A stretch of 64,000 bases of DNA, taken from positions 3,410,001 through 3,474,000 of the forward strand of contig CP036163.1 of NCBI GenBank assembly GCA_019056595.1, read 5' to 3'. The notes under the pieces were generated by a model. It was given only the letters and a program-made list of their open reading frames with translations, made no database searches and was not told the origin of the DNA. The stretch comes from Pectobacterium atrosepticum. Its GTDB lineage: Bacteria; Pseudomonadota; Gammaproteobacteria; Enterobacterales; Enterobacteriaceae. This document shows, one piece after another, positions 30,022 through 38,657 of the stretch (the first letter of the stretch is position 1; every line of letters starts with the position of its first letter). The position numbers and the translations under genes are program-made.

Positions 30022-31431
30022 ATGCCCCAGTTTCTGAGTGAAGATTTTCTGTTAGATACTGAATTTGCCCGTCGCCTTTATCATGAGTATGCCGTCGACC
30101 AACCCATATTTGATTACCACTGTCATTTACCGCCTGAGCAGATCGCGGAAAACTATCGTTTCAAAAATTTGTATGACATCTGGTTGAAAGGCGATCACTA
30201 CAAATGGCGGGCGATGCGTACCAACGGCGTGCCTGAGCGCTTGTGTACGGGCGATGCCAGCGATTGGGAAAAATTTGAAGCCTGGGCTGCAACCGTGCCG
30301 CACACCATCGGCAACCCGCTTTACCACTGGACACATCTGGAACTACGCCGTCCGTTCGGCGTGACTGGTACGCTGCTGTCGCCGAGCACGGCAAAAGACA
30401 TCTGGGATCGTTGTAATGCCATGCTGGAACGCGATGACTTTACTGCGCGTGGCATCATGCAGCAGATGAACGTGAAAATGGTCGGTACGACAGACGATCC
30501 GATTGACGATCTGCGCCACCATAAAGCCGTTGCTCAGGATTCCAGTTTTTCTATCAAAGTGTTGCCGAGCTGGCGCCCAGATAAAGCGTTCAACATTGAG
30601 CAGGCAACCTTTAATGACTATATGGCGAAGTTGGGTGAAGTCTCCGATACCGACATTCGTCGCTTCAGCGATCTGCAAACAGCGCTGACCAAGCGTCTGG
30701 ATCACTTCGCGGCGCACGGCTGTAAAGTGTCTGACCACGCGCTGGATGTGGTGATGTTTGCCGAAGCGGATGACGCAACGCTGGACAAAATTCTGGCGCG
30801 TCGCCTTGCTGGCGAAACGCTGAGCGAACATGAAGTAGCACAGTTCAAGACTGGTGTTCTGGTTTGGTTGGGGGCGGAATACGCGCGTCGCGGCTGGGTT
30901 CAGCAGTATCACATTGGCGCACTGCGCAACAATAATCTGCGTCAGTTCAAGCTGCTGGGGCCGGATGTGGGCTTCGACTCCATCAACGACCGTCCGCTAG
31001 CTCAGGAACTGTCTCGCCTGCTCAGCAAGCAGAATGAAGAAAATCTGCTGCCGAAAACCATCCTTTACTGCCTGAACCCGCGCGATAACGAAGTGCTCGG
31101 CACGATGATCGGCAACTTCCAGGGTGAAGGTATGCCGGGCAAGATGCAGTTCGGTTCCGGCTGGTGGTTCAACGATCAGAAAGATGGCATGCAACGCCAG
31201 ATGACCCAGCTAGCGCAGCTTGGTTTGCTGAGCCGCTTTGTCGGTATGCTGACCGATAGCCGCAGCTTCCTGTCTTATACCCGCCATGAATATTTCCGCC
31301 GCATTCTGTGCCAGATGATTGGCCGCTGGGTGGAGGATGGCGAAGCGCCAGCCGATCTGCCGTTGCTGGGCGAAATGGTGAAAAACATCAGTTTCGATAA
31401 CGCTAAAAACTATTTTGCTATCGAGCTGTAA
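30022..31431 (+). CDS. uxaC: Glucuronate (uronate) isomerase UxaC
   Basis: 469 residues. It interconverts galacturonate and tagaturonate, and glucuronate and fructuronate, in the cytoplasm. The start [20 protein letters not shown] is conserved. The amidohydrolase-type metal motif YHCHLPP is in the N-terminal part, with [12 protein letters not shown] further on. First gene of uxaCBA. Confidence 0.96.
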   Translation: MPQFLSEDFLLDTEFARRLYHEYAVDQPIFDYHCHLPPEQIAENYRFKNLYDIWLKGDHYKWRAMRTNGVPERLCTGDASDWEKFEAWAATVPHTIGNPLYHWTHLELRRPFGVTGTLLSPSTAKDIWDRCNAMLERDDFTARGIMQQMNVKMVGTTDDPIDDLRHHKAVAQDSSFSIKVLPSWRPDKAFNIEQATFNDYMAKLGEVSDTDIRRFSDLQTALTKRLDHFAAHGCKVSDHALDVVMFAEADDATLDKILARRLAGETLSEHEVAQFKTGVLVWLGAEYARRGWVQQYHIGALRNNNLRQFKLLGPDVGFDSINDRPLAQELSRLLSKQNEENLLPKTILYCLNPRDNEVLGTMIGNFQGEGMPGKMQFGSGWWFNDQKDGMQRQMTQLAQLGLLSRFVGMLTDSRSFLSYTRHEYFRRILCQMIGRWVEDGEAPADLPLLGEMVKNISFDNAKNYFAIEL

Positions 31432-31460
31432 TTCCACCGCGTTGTAGGGTGTGAATTGCG

Positions 31461-31510
31461 CGAGAGGCGCGGTAGTAAGATTCCTAAAGGGGCTTACACC
31501 GCGGCTCTCG
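31461..31510 (+). other. Long hairpin in the uxaC-uxaB gap
   Basis: CGAGAGGCGCGGT at 31461-31473 pairs with ACCGCGGCTCTCG at 31498-31510, 12 of 13 positions, around a 24-base loop that can pair further (GTAGTAAG / CTTAC). It sits in a 208-base gap inside the operon. A role in partial termination or message processing is likely but unproven. Confidence 0.5.
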
Positions 31511-31639
31511 ATTCTCGGTCTTTTGTCATCAGCACGCGTGGTTATTATACGGTGCTGGTGAATATGAATGCAGGGCAAGGATGACGGTGATTGATCGGTC
31601 GTGCCCTGAATGTGAGATTCGTCCTGAGGTAGCCTGTTA

Positions 31640-33106
31640 ATGCAAACGTTAAATCGTCGTAACTTCCCCGGTCGTCAACATCCGGATCGTGTTATTCAGT
31701 TTGGTGAAGGCAACTTCCTTCGCGCCTTTGTTGATTGGCAACTGGATTTGCTGAATGAGCACACCGATCTGGATGCGGGTATTGTCGTTGTTCGCCCGAT
31801 CGATTCCGATTTTCCGCCCGCGCTGGACACTCAGGATGGGCTTTACACCACCATTATCCGCGGCCTGAACGAGCAGGGTGAGGCAGTTCGCGAACCGCGT
31901 CTAATCCGTTCGGTAAACCGTGAAATCAACGTGTACCGCCAGTTTGATGAATATTTGGCTCTGGCGCACGATCCAAACATTCGCTTCGTTTTCTCTAATA
32001 CCACCGAAGCCGGTATCAGCTATCACGCAGATGATCGCTTGAGTGATGCTCCACCCGTTAGCTTCCCGGCGAAATTAACCCGCCTGCTGTATGAGCGCTT
32101 CTGTCATTTTGACGGCGCGGCAGATAAAGGCTGGGTACTGCTGCCGTGCGAACTGATTGATTACAACGGCGTGGCGCTGAAAGAGCTGGTGCTGCGCTAT
32201 GCCGCACAGTGGGAACTGACATCAACGTTTACCGCTTGGCTGAACGATCACAACACTTTCTGTTCGACGCTGGTGGACCGCATTGTCACAGGTTACCCGC
32301 GTGCCGAAGTTGAGGCGCTACAGCAGGAAATGGGCTATCAGGATACATTCTGGGATACGGCGGAACACTTCTATCTGTTCGTGATTCAGGGGCCACTGTG
32401 GCTGGCAGAAGAATTACGCCTGAACAAGCTGGATCTGAACGTGCGTATCGTTGATGACATCAAGCCATATAAAGAACGCAAAGTGGCGATTCTCAACGGT
32501 GCCCATACCGCGCTGGTGCCGGTCGCGTTCTTGGCGGGTCTGGATACCGTTGGCGAATCGATGAATGATGCCCTGATTGGCAAATTTGTGGAAAAGACCA
32601 TTGCCGAAGAGATTGTGCCGGTATTGGATTTACCGCATGACGAGCTGACCTCGTTTGCTCAGGCCGTGCTAAGCCGCTTCCGCAACCCGTTCATTCAGCA
32701 TCAGCTGTTGTCTATCTCGCTGAATGGCATGACCAAATTCCGCACCCGTATTCTGCCGCAGTTGCTGACTTACCGTGAGCGTCACGGTGAACTGCCAGCG
32801 CGCTTGACGTTTGCGCTGGCGGCTCTGATTGCATTCTATCGCGGCGAGCGCAGCGGTGAAGGCGATGCATTACAAACTTATCCGTTGCAGGATGACGCAC
32901 ACTGGCTGGAGCGTTATTCCACGCTGTGGGCGGGCGTAAAAGAAAACACCGTCAGCCTGGCTGAGTTGGTGAATGTAGTACTGCGCGATGCAGATCATTG
33001 GGAACAGGATTTAACACAAGTTCCTGGCCTAGCTGCGCAGGTGACTGAACAGTTGCAAACCATTGTTGAGCGCGGCATGCGCGCAGCTGTGGAAGGTTAT
33101 TGCTAA
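31640..33106 (+). CDS. uxaB: Altronate oxidoreductase (tagaturonate reductase) UxaB
   Basis: 488 residues, mannitol/altronate dehydrogenase family. It reduces tagaturonate to altronate with NADH. Seen: N-terminal nucleotide-binding segment [17 protein letters not shown], and the family motif [20 protein letters not shown] containing the catalytic Lys and Asn/His. In E. coli uxaB stands alone; here it is between uxaC and uxaA. Confidence 0.96.
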   Translation: MQTLNRRNFPGRQHPDRVIQFGEGNFLRAFVDWQLDLLNEHTDLDAGIVVVRPIDSDFPPALDTQDGLYTTIIRGLNEQGEAVREPRLIRSVNREINVYRQFDEYLALAHDPNIRFVFSNTTEAGISYHADDRLSDAPPVSFPAKLTRLLYERFCHFDGAADKGWVLLPCELIDYNGVALKELVLRYAAQWELTSTFTAWLNDHNTFCSTLVDRIVTGYPRAEVEALQQEMGYQDTFWDTAEHFYLFVIQGPLWLAEELRLNKLDLNVRIVDDIKPYKERKVAILNGAHTALVPVAFLAGLDTVGESMNDALIGKFVEKTIAEEIVPVLDLPHDELTSFAQAVLSRFRNPFIQHQLLSISLNGMTKFRTRILPQLLTYRERHGELPARLTFALAALIAFYRGERSGEGDALQTYPLQDDAHWLERYSTLWAGVKENTVSLAELVNVVLRDADHWEQDLTQVPGLAAQVTEQLQTIVERGMRAAVEGYC

Positions 33107-33125
33107 TCAGTAAGAAGGGTTATCC

Positions 33126-34616
33126 ATGCAAAGTATTATAAAAATTCATTCTCTGGACAATGTGGCTGTCGCCCTGCGTGATGTCGAGCAAGGTGAGACG
33201 GTGTCGGTGGATAGCCATACGGTGACACTTCAGCAACCTGTCGTGCGTGGACATAAGTTCGCGCTAGAAACCATCGCACCGGGAGAAATGATTACCAAGT
33301 ATGGCCTGCCGATCGGCCATGCATTGGTGTCTATTGCTCCCGGAGAACATATTCACTCCCAGAACGCGAAAACCAATCTGAGCGATCTGGATGAATATGA
33401 GTACCAGCCTGAATTTCTCGAATTACCGTCACAGATGGGCGATCGGGACGTGCAGCTTTATCGCCGCAAAAATGGCGATGTCGGTATCCGTAATGAACTG
33501 TGGATCCTGCCAACCGTCGGCTGTGTGAACGGAATTGCACGCCAGATTCAGCAGCGTTTCCTGAAAGAAACCAATGATGCTGAAGGTATCGACGGCGTTT
33601 ACCTGTTTAGCCATACCTTCGGCTGTTCACAGCTCGGTCAGGATCACGAGAATACCCGCACGATGCTGCAAAACATGGTGCGTCACCCGAATGCGGGTGC
33701 GGTGTTAGTGATCGGTCTGGGCTGTGAGAACAATCAGGTTGACGCGTTCCGCAGCACATTGGGTGGTTTTGATTCTGACCGCGTCACGTTCATGGTATGT
33801 CAGCAGCAGGACGATGAGGTTGAAGCTGGTCTGGAGCGTCTGCACACGTTGTATGAAGCTATGCGCCATGACAAACGCGAGCCGGGTAAGCTGAGCGAGC
33901 TGAAGTTTGGTCTGGAATGCGGCGGTTCCGATGGGCTGTCCGGTATTACTGCCAACCCGCTGTTAGGTCGTTTCTCCGACTATCTGATCGCCAATGGCGG
34001 CACCACCGTGCTGACCGAAGTACCGGAAATGTTCGGTGCGGAACGTATTCTGATGAGCCGCTGCCGTGATGAAGCCACGTTTGAGAAAACCGTGCACATG
34101 GTTAATGACTTTAAACAGTACTTCATCGCGCACAACCAGCCGATTTATGAAAACCCATCGCCGGGTAACAAGGCGGGTGGGATCACTACGCTGGAAGAGA
34201 AATCACTAGGCTGTACGCAAAAAGCGGGTCAGAGCAAGGTGGTGGACGTGCTGAAATATGGTGAGCGCTTACACACTCCAGGGCTTAACCTGCTCAGCGC
34301 GCCGGGGAATGATGCCGTAGCAACCAGCGCGCTGGCGGGCGCGGGTTGTCATATGGTGCTGTTCAGTACCGGGCGCGGCACACCTTACGGCGGATTTGTC
34401 CCTACCGTAAAACTGGCGACCAACAGCGAGCTGGCGAAGAAGAAACCGCACTGGATTGATTTCGATGCGGGACGTCTGATCCACGACATGCCGATGGATG
34501 AACTGCTGAGTCAGTTTGTAGAACTGATTGTGGAGACTGCTGACGGTAAGCAGACGAAGAATGAAGTAAACGACTTCCGCGAATTAGCCATATTTAAGAG
34601 CGGCGTAACGTTGTAA
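33126..34616 (+). CDS. uxaA: Altronate dehydratase UxaA
   Basis: 496 residues. It dehydrates altronate to 2-keto-3-deoxygluconate, which enters the KDG pathway. An N-terminal SAF domain (residues about 1-75) is followed by the iron-dependent dehydratase part with VGIRNELWILPTVGCVNG and ECGGSDGLSGITANP. It lies 19 bases after uxaB with no terminator between them. Confidence 0.96.
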   Translation: MQSIIKIHSLDNVAVALRDVEQGETVSVDSHTVTLQQPVVRGHKFALETIAPGEMITKYGLPIGHALVSIAPGEHIHSQNAKTNLSDLDEYEYQPEFLELPSQMGDRDVQLYRRKNGDVGIRNELWILPTVGCVNGIARQIQQRFLKETNDAEGIDGVYLFSHTFGCSQLGQDHENTRTMLQNMVRHPNAGAVLVIGLGCENNQVDAFRSTLGGFDSDRVTFMVCQQQDDEVEAGLERLHTLYEAMRHDKREPGKLSELKFGLECGGSDGLSGITANPLLGRFSDYLIANGGTTVLTEVPEMFGAERILMSRCRDEATFEKTVHMVNDFKQYFIAHNQPIYENPSPGNKAGGITTLEEKSLGCTQKAGQSKVVDVLKYGERLHTPGLNLLSAPGNDAVATSALAGAGCHMVLFSTGRGTPYGGFVPTVKLATNSELAKKKPHWIDFDAGRLIHDMPMDELLSQFVELIVETADGKQTKNEVNDFRELAIFKSGVTL

Positions 34617-34638
34617 ATATTATTCATTCCAATTAAAA

Positions 34639-34678
34639 TAAAACGGCGTTTCATTTTTATAATGGCGCCGTTTTTTTT
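34639..34678 (+). terminator. Terminator of uxaCBA
   Basis: AAAACGGCG...CGCCGTTTTTTTT 20 bases after the uxaA stop. Confidence 0.85.
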
Positions 34679-34705
34679 CGCAGCAACTTTTTAGAGGCAG
34701 GGATC

Positions 34706-35236
34706 ATGACACAGTATTGGATTGCCCAGTCTGTTGGTGTACTGGCGTTTCTGGTCGGTATCACCATGTTTTTCAACCGTAACGATAAAAAATTCAAAAT
34801 ACAGCTATCGGCATACAGCGCCGTGATTGGCCTGCATTTCTTTCTGATGGGAGCAAATGCGGCGGGCGCCAGCGCAGTGTTGAACTCGGCGCGTACGCTC
34901 ATTTCACTGAAAACACATAATATTATTGTGATGTTTGTCTTTATTTCGCTCACGCTGCTGTTTGGTTTGTCGGGCATGCGTCATGCGATGGAACTGTTGC
35001 CGATAGCCGGTACGGTCGTCAGTACCTGGGCGCTGTTCCGCACCTCTGGGTTAACGACTCGCTGCGTGATGTGGTGTTCAACTGCTGGCTGGGTTGCGCA
35101 CAATATCTGGCTGGGCTCGATTGGTGGATCGCTGATCGAAGGCAGCTTCCTGCTGATGAATGGCTTTAACATCATCCGCTTCTGGCGCATGCAGCAGCGC
35201 GGTATCGATCCTTTTAGCGTAGAGAAGAAAGCATAA
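34706..35236 (+). CDS. ygjV: Inner membrane protein YgjV
   Basis: 176 residues with five or six hydrophobic stretches, YgjV family of unknown function (IAQSVGVLAFLVGITMFF at the start, GSLIEGSFLLMNGFNIIRFW near the end). In E. coli ygjV lies between uxaA and sstT. Here it still follows uxaA, but an insertion separates it from sstT. Confidence 0.9.
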   Translation: MTQYWIAQSVGVLAFLVGITMFFNRNDKKFKIQLSAYSAVIGLHFFLMGANAAGASAVLNSARTLISLKTHNIIVMFVFISLTLLFGLSGMRHAMELLPIAGTVVSTWALFRTSGLTTRCVMWCSTAGWVAHNIWLGSIGGSLIEGSFLLMNGFNIIRFWRMQQRGIDPFSVEKKA

Positions 35237-35258
35237 TTTCAGGTTTTGCTCGTAGCAT

Positions 35259-35288
35259 AACGCCGCTCGTTCTTAAGCGAACGGCGTT
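35259..35288. terminator. Hairpin after ygjV
   Basis: AACGCCG...CGGCGTT with inner CGTT/AGCG pairing, 23 bases after the ygjV stop and 8 bases before the left repeat of the insertion. There is no T-run. Confidence 0.5.
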
Positions 35289-35296
35289 AAAGGCTA

Positions 35297-35313
35297 GGGG
35301 ATAATCAATCCCT
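35297..35313. repeat. 17-bp direct repeat, left end of insertion
   Basis: GGGGATAATCAATCCCT, identical to 38635-38651. The sequence contains a small palindrome (GGGAT/ATCCC). The two copies enclose 3.3 kb of AT-rich accessory DNA lying between ygjV and sstT, which are neighbours in E. coli, so they look like attachment sites. Confidence 0.7.
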
Positions 35314-35582
35314 TTAATATTGCCTTGAAAAGCTGTAAACCAAAGTAATGACGTGGTTAGTTACTATCTGAATTCCTTACTTCTAGTTCAAAAACTGTCA
35401 TTATCAGTATGTTTTTAAACGATGAAGCATGCTTACGCCTGAACCGTCACTTTGATGGCTCTACCAGGATTCTACCATTGCAAAGTATGAAGTTAGGGGT
35501 ACTCTTTGACCGTAAGATCTATGATAAACTTTCCGGCATTAGAATTGTATGTTCTCTAAACCTTCAAGGACGGACATAACCC
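35314..35582. other. Left flank of the insertion, promoter region
   Basis: About 270 AT-rich bases before the ATPase-nuclease gene. No integrase or other frame is seen. A plausible -10 (TATGAT) lies near 35520. The start codon region has AAGGACGG as ribosome site. Confidence 0.35.
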
Positions 35583-37574
35583 ATGAGCAAAAGAGAGTTT
35601 GTCGGTACAACAAACATTACTCATGCTGGTATCAAGAAGCTTTTTACTCGCTGGAAGGATGAACCTTCTCAGGCGATCGTTGAACTAGTAGCCAATGGAT
35701 TTGATGCAGGAGCCAGTAAGGTTGATGTCCAAATCAAACGGAATGATCTAGGGGGGCTGGAATCTGTATCTGTGTTGGATAATGGTTCCGGTATTAATAT
35801 TGATAAATGTGAAGAGCATTTTTCAAGATTTAATGAGTCCCTTAAACAAGGAAATGATGATTTACAAGGCGCTCATGGTAAGGGGCGCTTATCTTTTCAT
35901 CTGTTTAGCAAGGAAGCAATTTGGTTTACCCGTTATCAGGGGCACGACTTTAAGATTACTATAAATAGCGAAAGCCTTCGAGATTTTAAGGTTGTAGAGC
36001 TTGTTGAATCAGAGCAACATGCATCCCTAAGAAATTTGCAAAATGGAACATGTGTTGTTTTACGTCATTTCATAAAAAATTTGCCTGGAAAAGATTCTAT
36101 TATCAAGAAGTTGCAAAATAATTTCGGCTGGCGGCTATCATTAAACAAAAATAGAAAACTTTTTCTAAATGATTTTGAAATTAATGTTCCATTGAATGTA
36201 TCGATTGAAAAAAATATTGAAGTTGATAAGTTCACCTTTAATGTCTTATTTATACGCTGGATAAGCAAGCCAGGCGTAGAAAAATCATTCAATTATCTTG
36301 TTAATAAACAGGGAAGAATTGTCTTCCGTGAGCTAAGTAGTTTTAACCATAAGCAAAATTTTTATCTTAGTACCTATACTCGTTCTGATTGGGTGGATTT
36401 TTTTGACATTCATGATTCTAGTTTGAATTTTAATGATGAAAAAAAAGTCAGTATTAGTTCTTATGAGTATAAAAAGTTAAAATCAGAAATTCAAAAGATA
36501 GGGAAAGAAATTTATGAAACTTTCCTTAAAGAATTTGTGGATGAAAAAATATGTGAGTATGAAGAAAAAGGATATTTTCCATCTTATTCTGATCTCTTAG
36601 AAGTGGATGCTAAATGGAGAATGCAGACCATAAAAAAGACAATAAGTAGTATTTATTATGCTGATCCATCAATATTCTCAAATCTAAAGTCAAAGCAAGC
36701 TAAAATTCTTATACACCTTATCGATAAATTAATAGTATCTAATGAAAATAGTGAGCTTTTCGACGTGTTAGAAAGCATCCTTGAATTAGATCATAAAAGC
36801 TTATGTGAATTACAGTCTCAAATAGAAAAAACATCACTTCAGAATATAATTTCTACTATTGAAGTTTTGCAGCGTAGAGAGTCTTCTGTTCAGAAATTAA
36901 AGGAAGTTATAGTAAGCCATTATGATAAGGTAAGAGAAACACCTGATCTTCAACTTGTCATCGAAAATAATACATGGTTATTCGGCAATAAATATACTAT
37001 GTTAGGGGCTGAGGAAGATGATTTTCAGAGAATAGCATATAATTTAAGAAATCATGTTAAGGGTATAGATACACTCACATTAGATGATCTTTCTGATGGG
37101 TTGGATATTGAAGGAGTCCGCAGACAGGTAGATCTTTTTCTTGCAAGACGACGTATTGATTTTAATGGCCGTGGTGAAAGCTACTTCCAATGTACGATCA
37201 TAGAGATAAAAAAGCCGAGTATTTCTTTAAATGAAAAGCATCTTCAGCAGTTGAAGGATTATGCAAAAATAATCCTCCAGCACCCTGGTTTTTCAATGGA
37301 AAATATGAGATTCGAATTAATTCTCGTTGGAAGAAAAATATCTAATTCTGACTTTGAGATTGGTGCTGCGTTAGAAACTGCAGAAGCACGAAACGAACCT
37401 GGGTTAGTGTTTGATGTGAAAAATGGTCGTATAAAAGGATATGTTAAAACTTGGGGTACTATATTTTCTGAATTCGAGTTGTCTAATAGCTATTTGCTAA
37501 ATAAACTAAAATTGAGAAGGGATTATTTTGATGCTGAAGAGTTAATAAATGATCTGCATGAATCTACTGAATAA
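35583..37574 (+). CDS. GHKL (Hsp90-type) ATPase fused to a PD-(D/E)XK-like nuclease domain
   Basis: 663 residues, much richer in A+T than its neighbours. The N-terminal HATPase_c_3-like domain shows the Bergerat-fold motifs: VELVANGFDAGA at 33-44 (Glu34, Asn38, Asp41), DNGSGI at 66-71, and GAHGKGRLSF at 96-105. A helical middle follows (about 300-450). The C-terminal part has NTWLFGNKY at 463-471, VDLF with Asp517, IIEIKKP with Glu541 and Lys543, and QQLKDY at 555-560: the D...ExK...Q pattern of Shedu/DUF4263-type nucleases. Architecture and setting suggest anti-phage defence, by inference. I cannot name it as a known system. A membrane-protein gene follows after 22 bases. Confidence 0.75.
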   Translation: MSKREFVGTTNITHAGIKKLFTRWKDEPSQAIVELVANGFDAGASKVDVQIKRNDLGGLESVSVLDNGSGINIDKCEEHFSRFNESLKQGNDDLQGAHGKGRLSFHLFSKEAIWFTRYQGHDFKITINSESLRDFKVVELVESEQHASLRNLQNGTCVVLRHFIKNLPGKDSIIKKLQNNFGWRLSLNKNRKLFLNDFEINVPLNVSIEKNIEVDKFTFNVLFIRWISKPGVEKSFNYLVNKQGRIVFRELSSFNHKQNFYLSTYTRSDWVDFFDIHDSSLNFNDEKKVSISSYEYKKLKSEIQKIGKEIYETFLKEFVDEKICEYEEKGYFPSYSDLLEVDAKWRMQTIKKTISSIYYADPSIFSNLKSKQAKILIHLIDKLIVSNENSELFDVLESILELDHKSLCELQSQIEKTSLQNIISTIEVLQRRESSVQKLKEVIVSHYDKVRETPDLQLVIENNTWLFGNKYTMLGAEEDDFQRIAYNLRNHVKGIDTLTLDDLSDGLDIEGVRRQVDLFLARRRIDFNGRGESYFQCTIIEIKKPSISLNEKHLQQLKDYAKIILQHPGFSMENMRFELILVGRKISNSDFEIGAALETAEARNEPGLVFDVKNGRIKGYVKTWGTIFSEFELSNSYLLNKLKLRRDYFDAEELINDLHESTE

Positions 37575-37596
37575 TATTAATGGGCAGTATATTTAG

Positions 37597-38028
37597 ATGA
37601 ACATGAAAGACAGTGATTATTGCGATATTAAAAAGGATATAAGATTCTACGCCAGAGATATGAATCAATGGTGGAAAAACCTACAAAAAGATTCTGTGGC
37701 AGAATGGTTATTGCTTACGACTATTGGCTGCTGGGGTATACCTAATCACTTATTTCAAATGTTGGCATTCATTCTTACAATTTTGTTTTTTACTGGTAAA
37801 CTTAAAACTCTTCAGCGGAAATATTCATTTGTTAAGTCAGAGAAGATGATTTTTGGCAAGATCATGGGGAATGATTTTTCTGTAAAGGAACGAGAAATTC
37901 TTCTCTATCGGCTAGATAAAATCAAGAAATTCAGACGTAATAGAAATATTATCTTCATTCTTAAAAGAAATTGGCGTTTTATTTTTGGATACACCTTCTT
38001 GATGGTTTCTTTTGTCTATAATTTATAA
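37597..38028 (+). CDS. Small membrane protein of unknown function, partner gene candidate
   Basis: 143 residues, no family recognised. A polar N-terminus (about 1-33) is followed by a hydrophobic stretch at 34-66 that may be one long or two short helices, a basic middle (SEKMIF...KKFRRNRN) and a C-terminal hydrophobic segment at 126-143. It has the same low GC as the ATPase-nuclease gene 22 bases upstream, so both were probably acquired together and cotranscribed. No strong ribosome site. It could anchor the system at the membrane or act as effector. Confidence 0.6.
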   Translation: MNMKDSDYCDIKKDIRFYARDMNQWWKNLQKDSVAEWLLLTTIGCWGIPNHLFQMLAFILTILFFTGKLKTLQRKYSFVKSEKMIFGKIMGNDFSVKEREILLYRLDKIKKFRRNRNIIFILKRNWRFIFGYTFLMVSFVYNL

Positions 38029-38374
38029 AAATATAGAATGTCTTACATTTTTTATTGCAAAGTAGACCAATCAATTAGATTATGTTGACTGGCCATTTTT
38101 ATAATATCACAATTTAAACTGGTTGTTTTCAGTATTGGTTACGTTATTTATGCATCTGAAAAATTGACGACTCGGTTTGTGCTTTTCATGTTAATGTGAT
38201 TTAACCATCACTAATAATATGCTGTGATTCTAATTGTGATTATTTTCTGATTTTGTTCCCGCAATGAATTATATAATGAATAATGTTCATGTTAGGTAAC
38301 ACTTCCATAAAGTCAGACTGTTCAATCAGCGAAATGAGGCATTATCGATTTCAAAAGTCATATCCGGTAATACT
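38029..38374. other. AT-rich spacer in the insertion
   Basis: About 350 bases after the membrane-protein gene with no supported gene. Several short AT-rich inverted repeats, no clear terminator. A minus-strand stub ending MTFEIDNASFR before a stop near 38336 resembles the end of some protein but is too short to assign. Confidence 0.35.
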
Positions 38375-38452
38375 TCAACCAGCTTGATTCGGGACAGGGA
38401 GATAATGAACACGGTCGATGATCTGGTGTTCGGTAAGTCGGGCTTTGCGCAT
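38375..38452 (-). pseudogene. IS3-family transposase OrfA, N-terminal scrap
   Basis: Minus strand, ribosome site GAGGAG, then MRKARLTEHQIIDR and a stop 11 codons later. MRKARxTEHQII is the start of OrfA in an IS3 subgroup common in enterobacteria. The match ends after about 12 residues, so only the first bases of an insertion sequence remain. It marks the junction zone of the island. Confidence 0.55.
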
Positions 38453-38564
38453 AGCGATCTCCTCAACGGGACATAATGAGTATGTCGGAAGACCTCTAAA
38501 AGTGAATGGTTCGCTTTACCGGGATACTTACATAACGACCAGAAACCTACCTGAGCCAGAAAAG

Positions 38565-38590
38565 GAAAAAGCCCCGCTTTGCAGCGAGGC
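38565..38590 (-). terminator. tRNA-type terminator carried with the tRNA remnant
   Basis: Minus strand GCCTCGCT-GCA-AAGCGGGGC then TTTTTCC, placed 12 bases after the CCA of the tRNA remnant. The real tRNA-Phe at 3220 has a similar hairpin at the same distance. Confidence 0.65.
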
Positions 38591-38601
38591 CTTATGAATA
38601 G

Positions 38602-38651
38602 TGGTGCCTGGACTCGGGATCGAACCAAGGGCTCGGGGATAATCAATCCCT
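38602..38651 (-). pseudogene. 3' half of a tRNA gene (att remnant)
   Basis: Minus strand reads anticodon-arm AGGGATTGATTATCCCC, variable GAGCC, T-arm CTTGGTTCGATCCCGAG, acceptor end TCCAGGCACCA. The T-arm and acceptor resemble the tRNA-Phe of this window (CTTGGTTCGATTCCGAG, TCCGGGCACCA), but the anticodon loop would read GAT. There is no 5' half; upstream is the sstT coding end. Such 3' halves are left by tRNA-targeting integrases. Confidence 0.6.
38635..38651. repeat. 17-bp direct repeat, right end of insertion
   Basis: GGGGATAATCAATCCCT, identical to 35297-35313. It coincides with the anticodon arm of the tRNA remnant and ends 6 bases before the sstT stop codon. Confidence 0.7.
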
Positions 38652-38657
38652 GATCTG

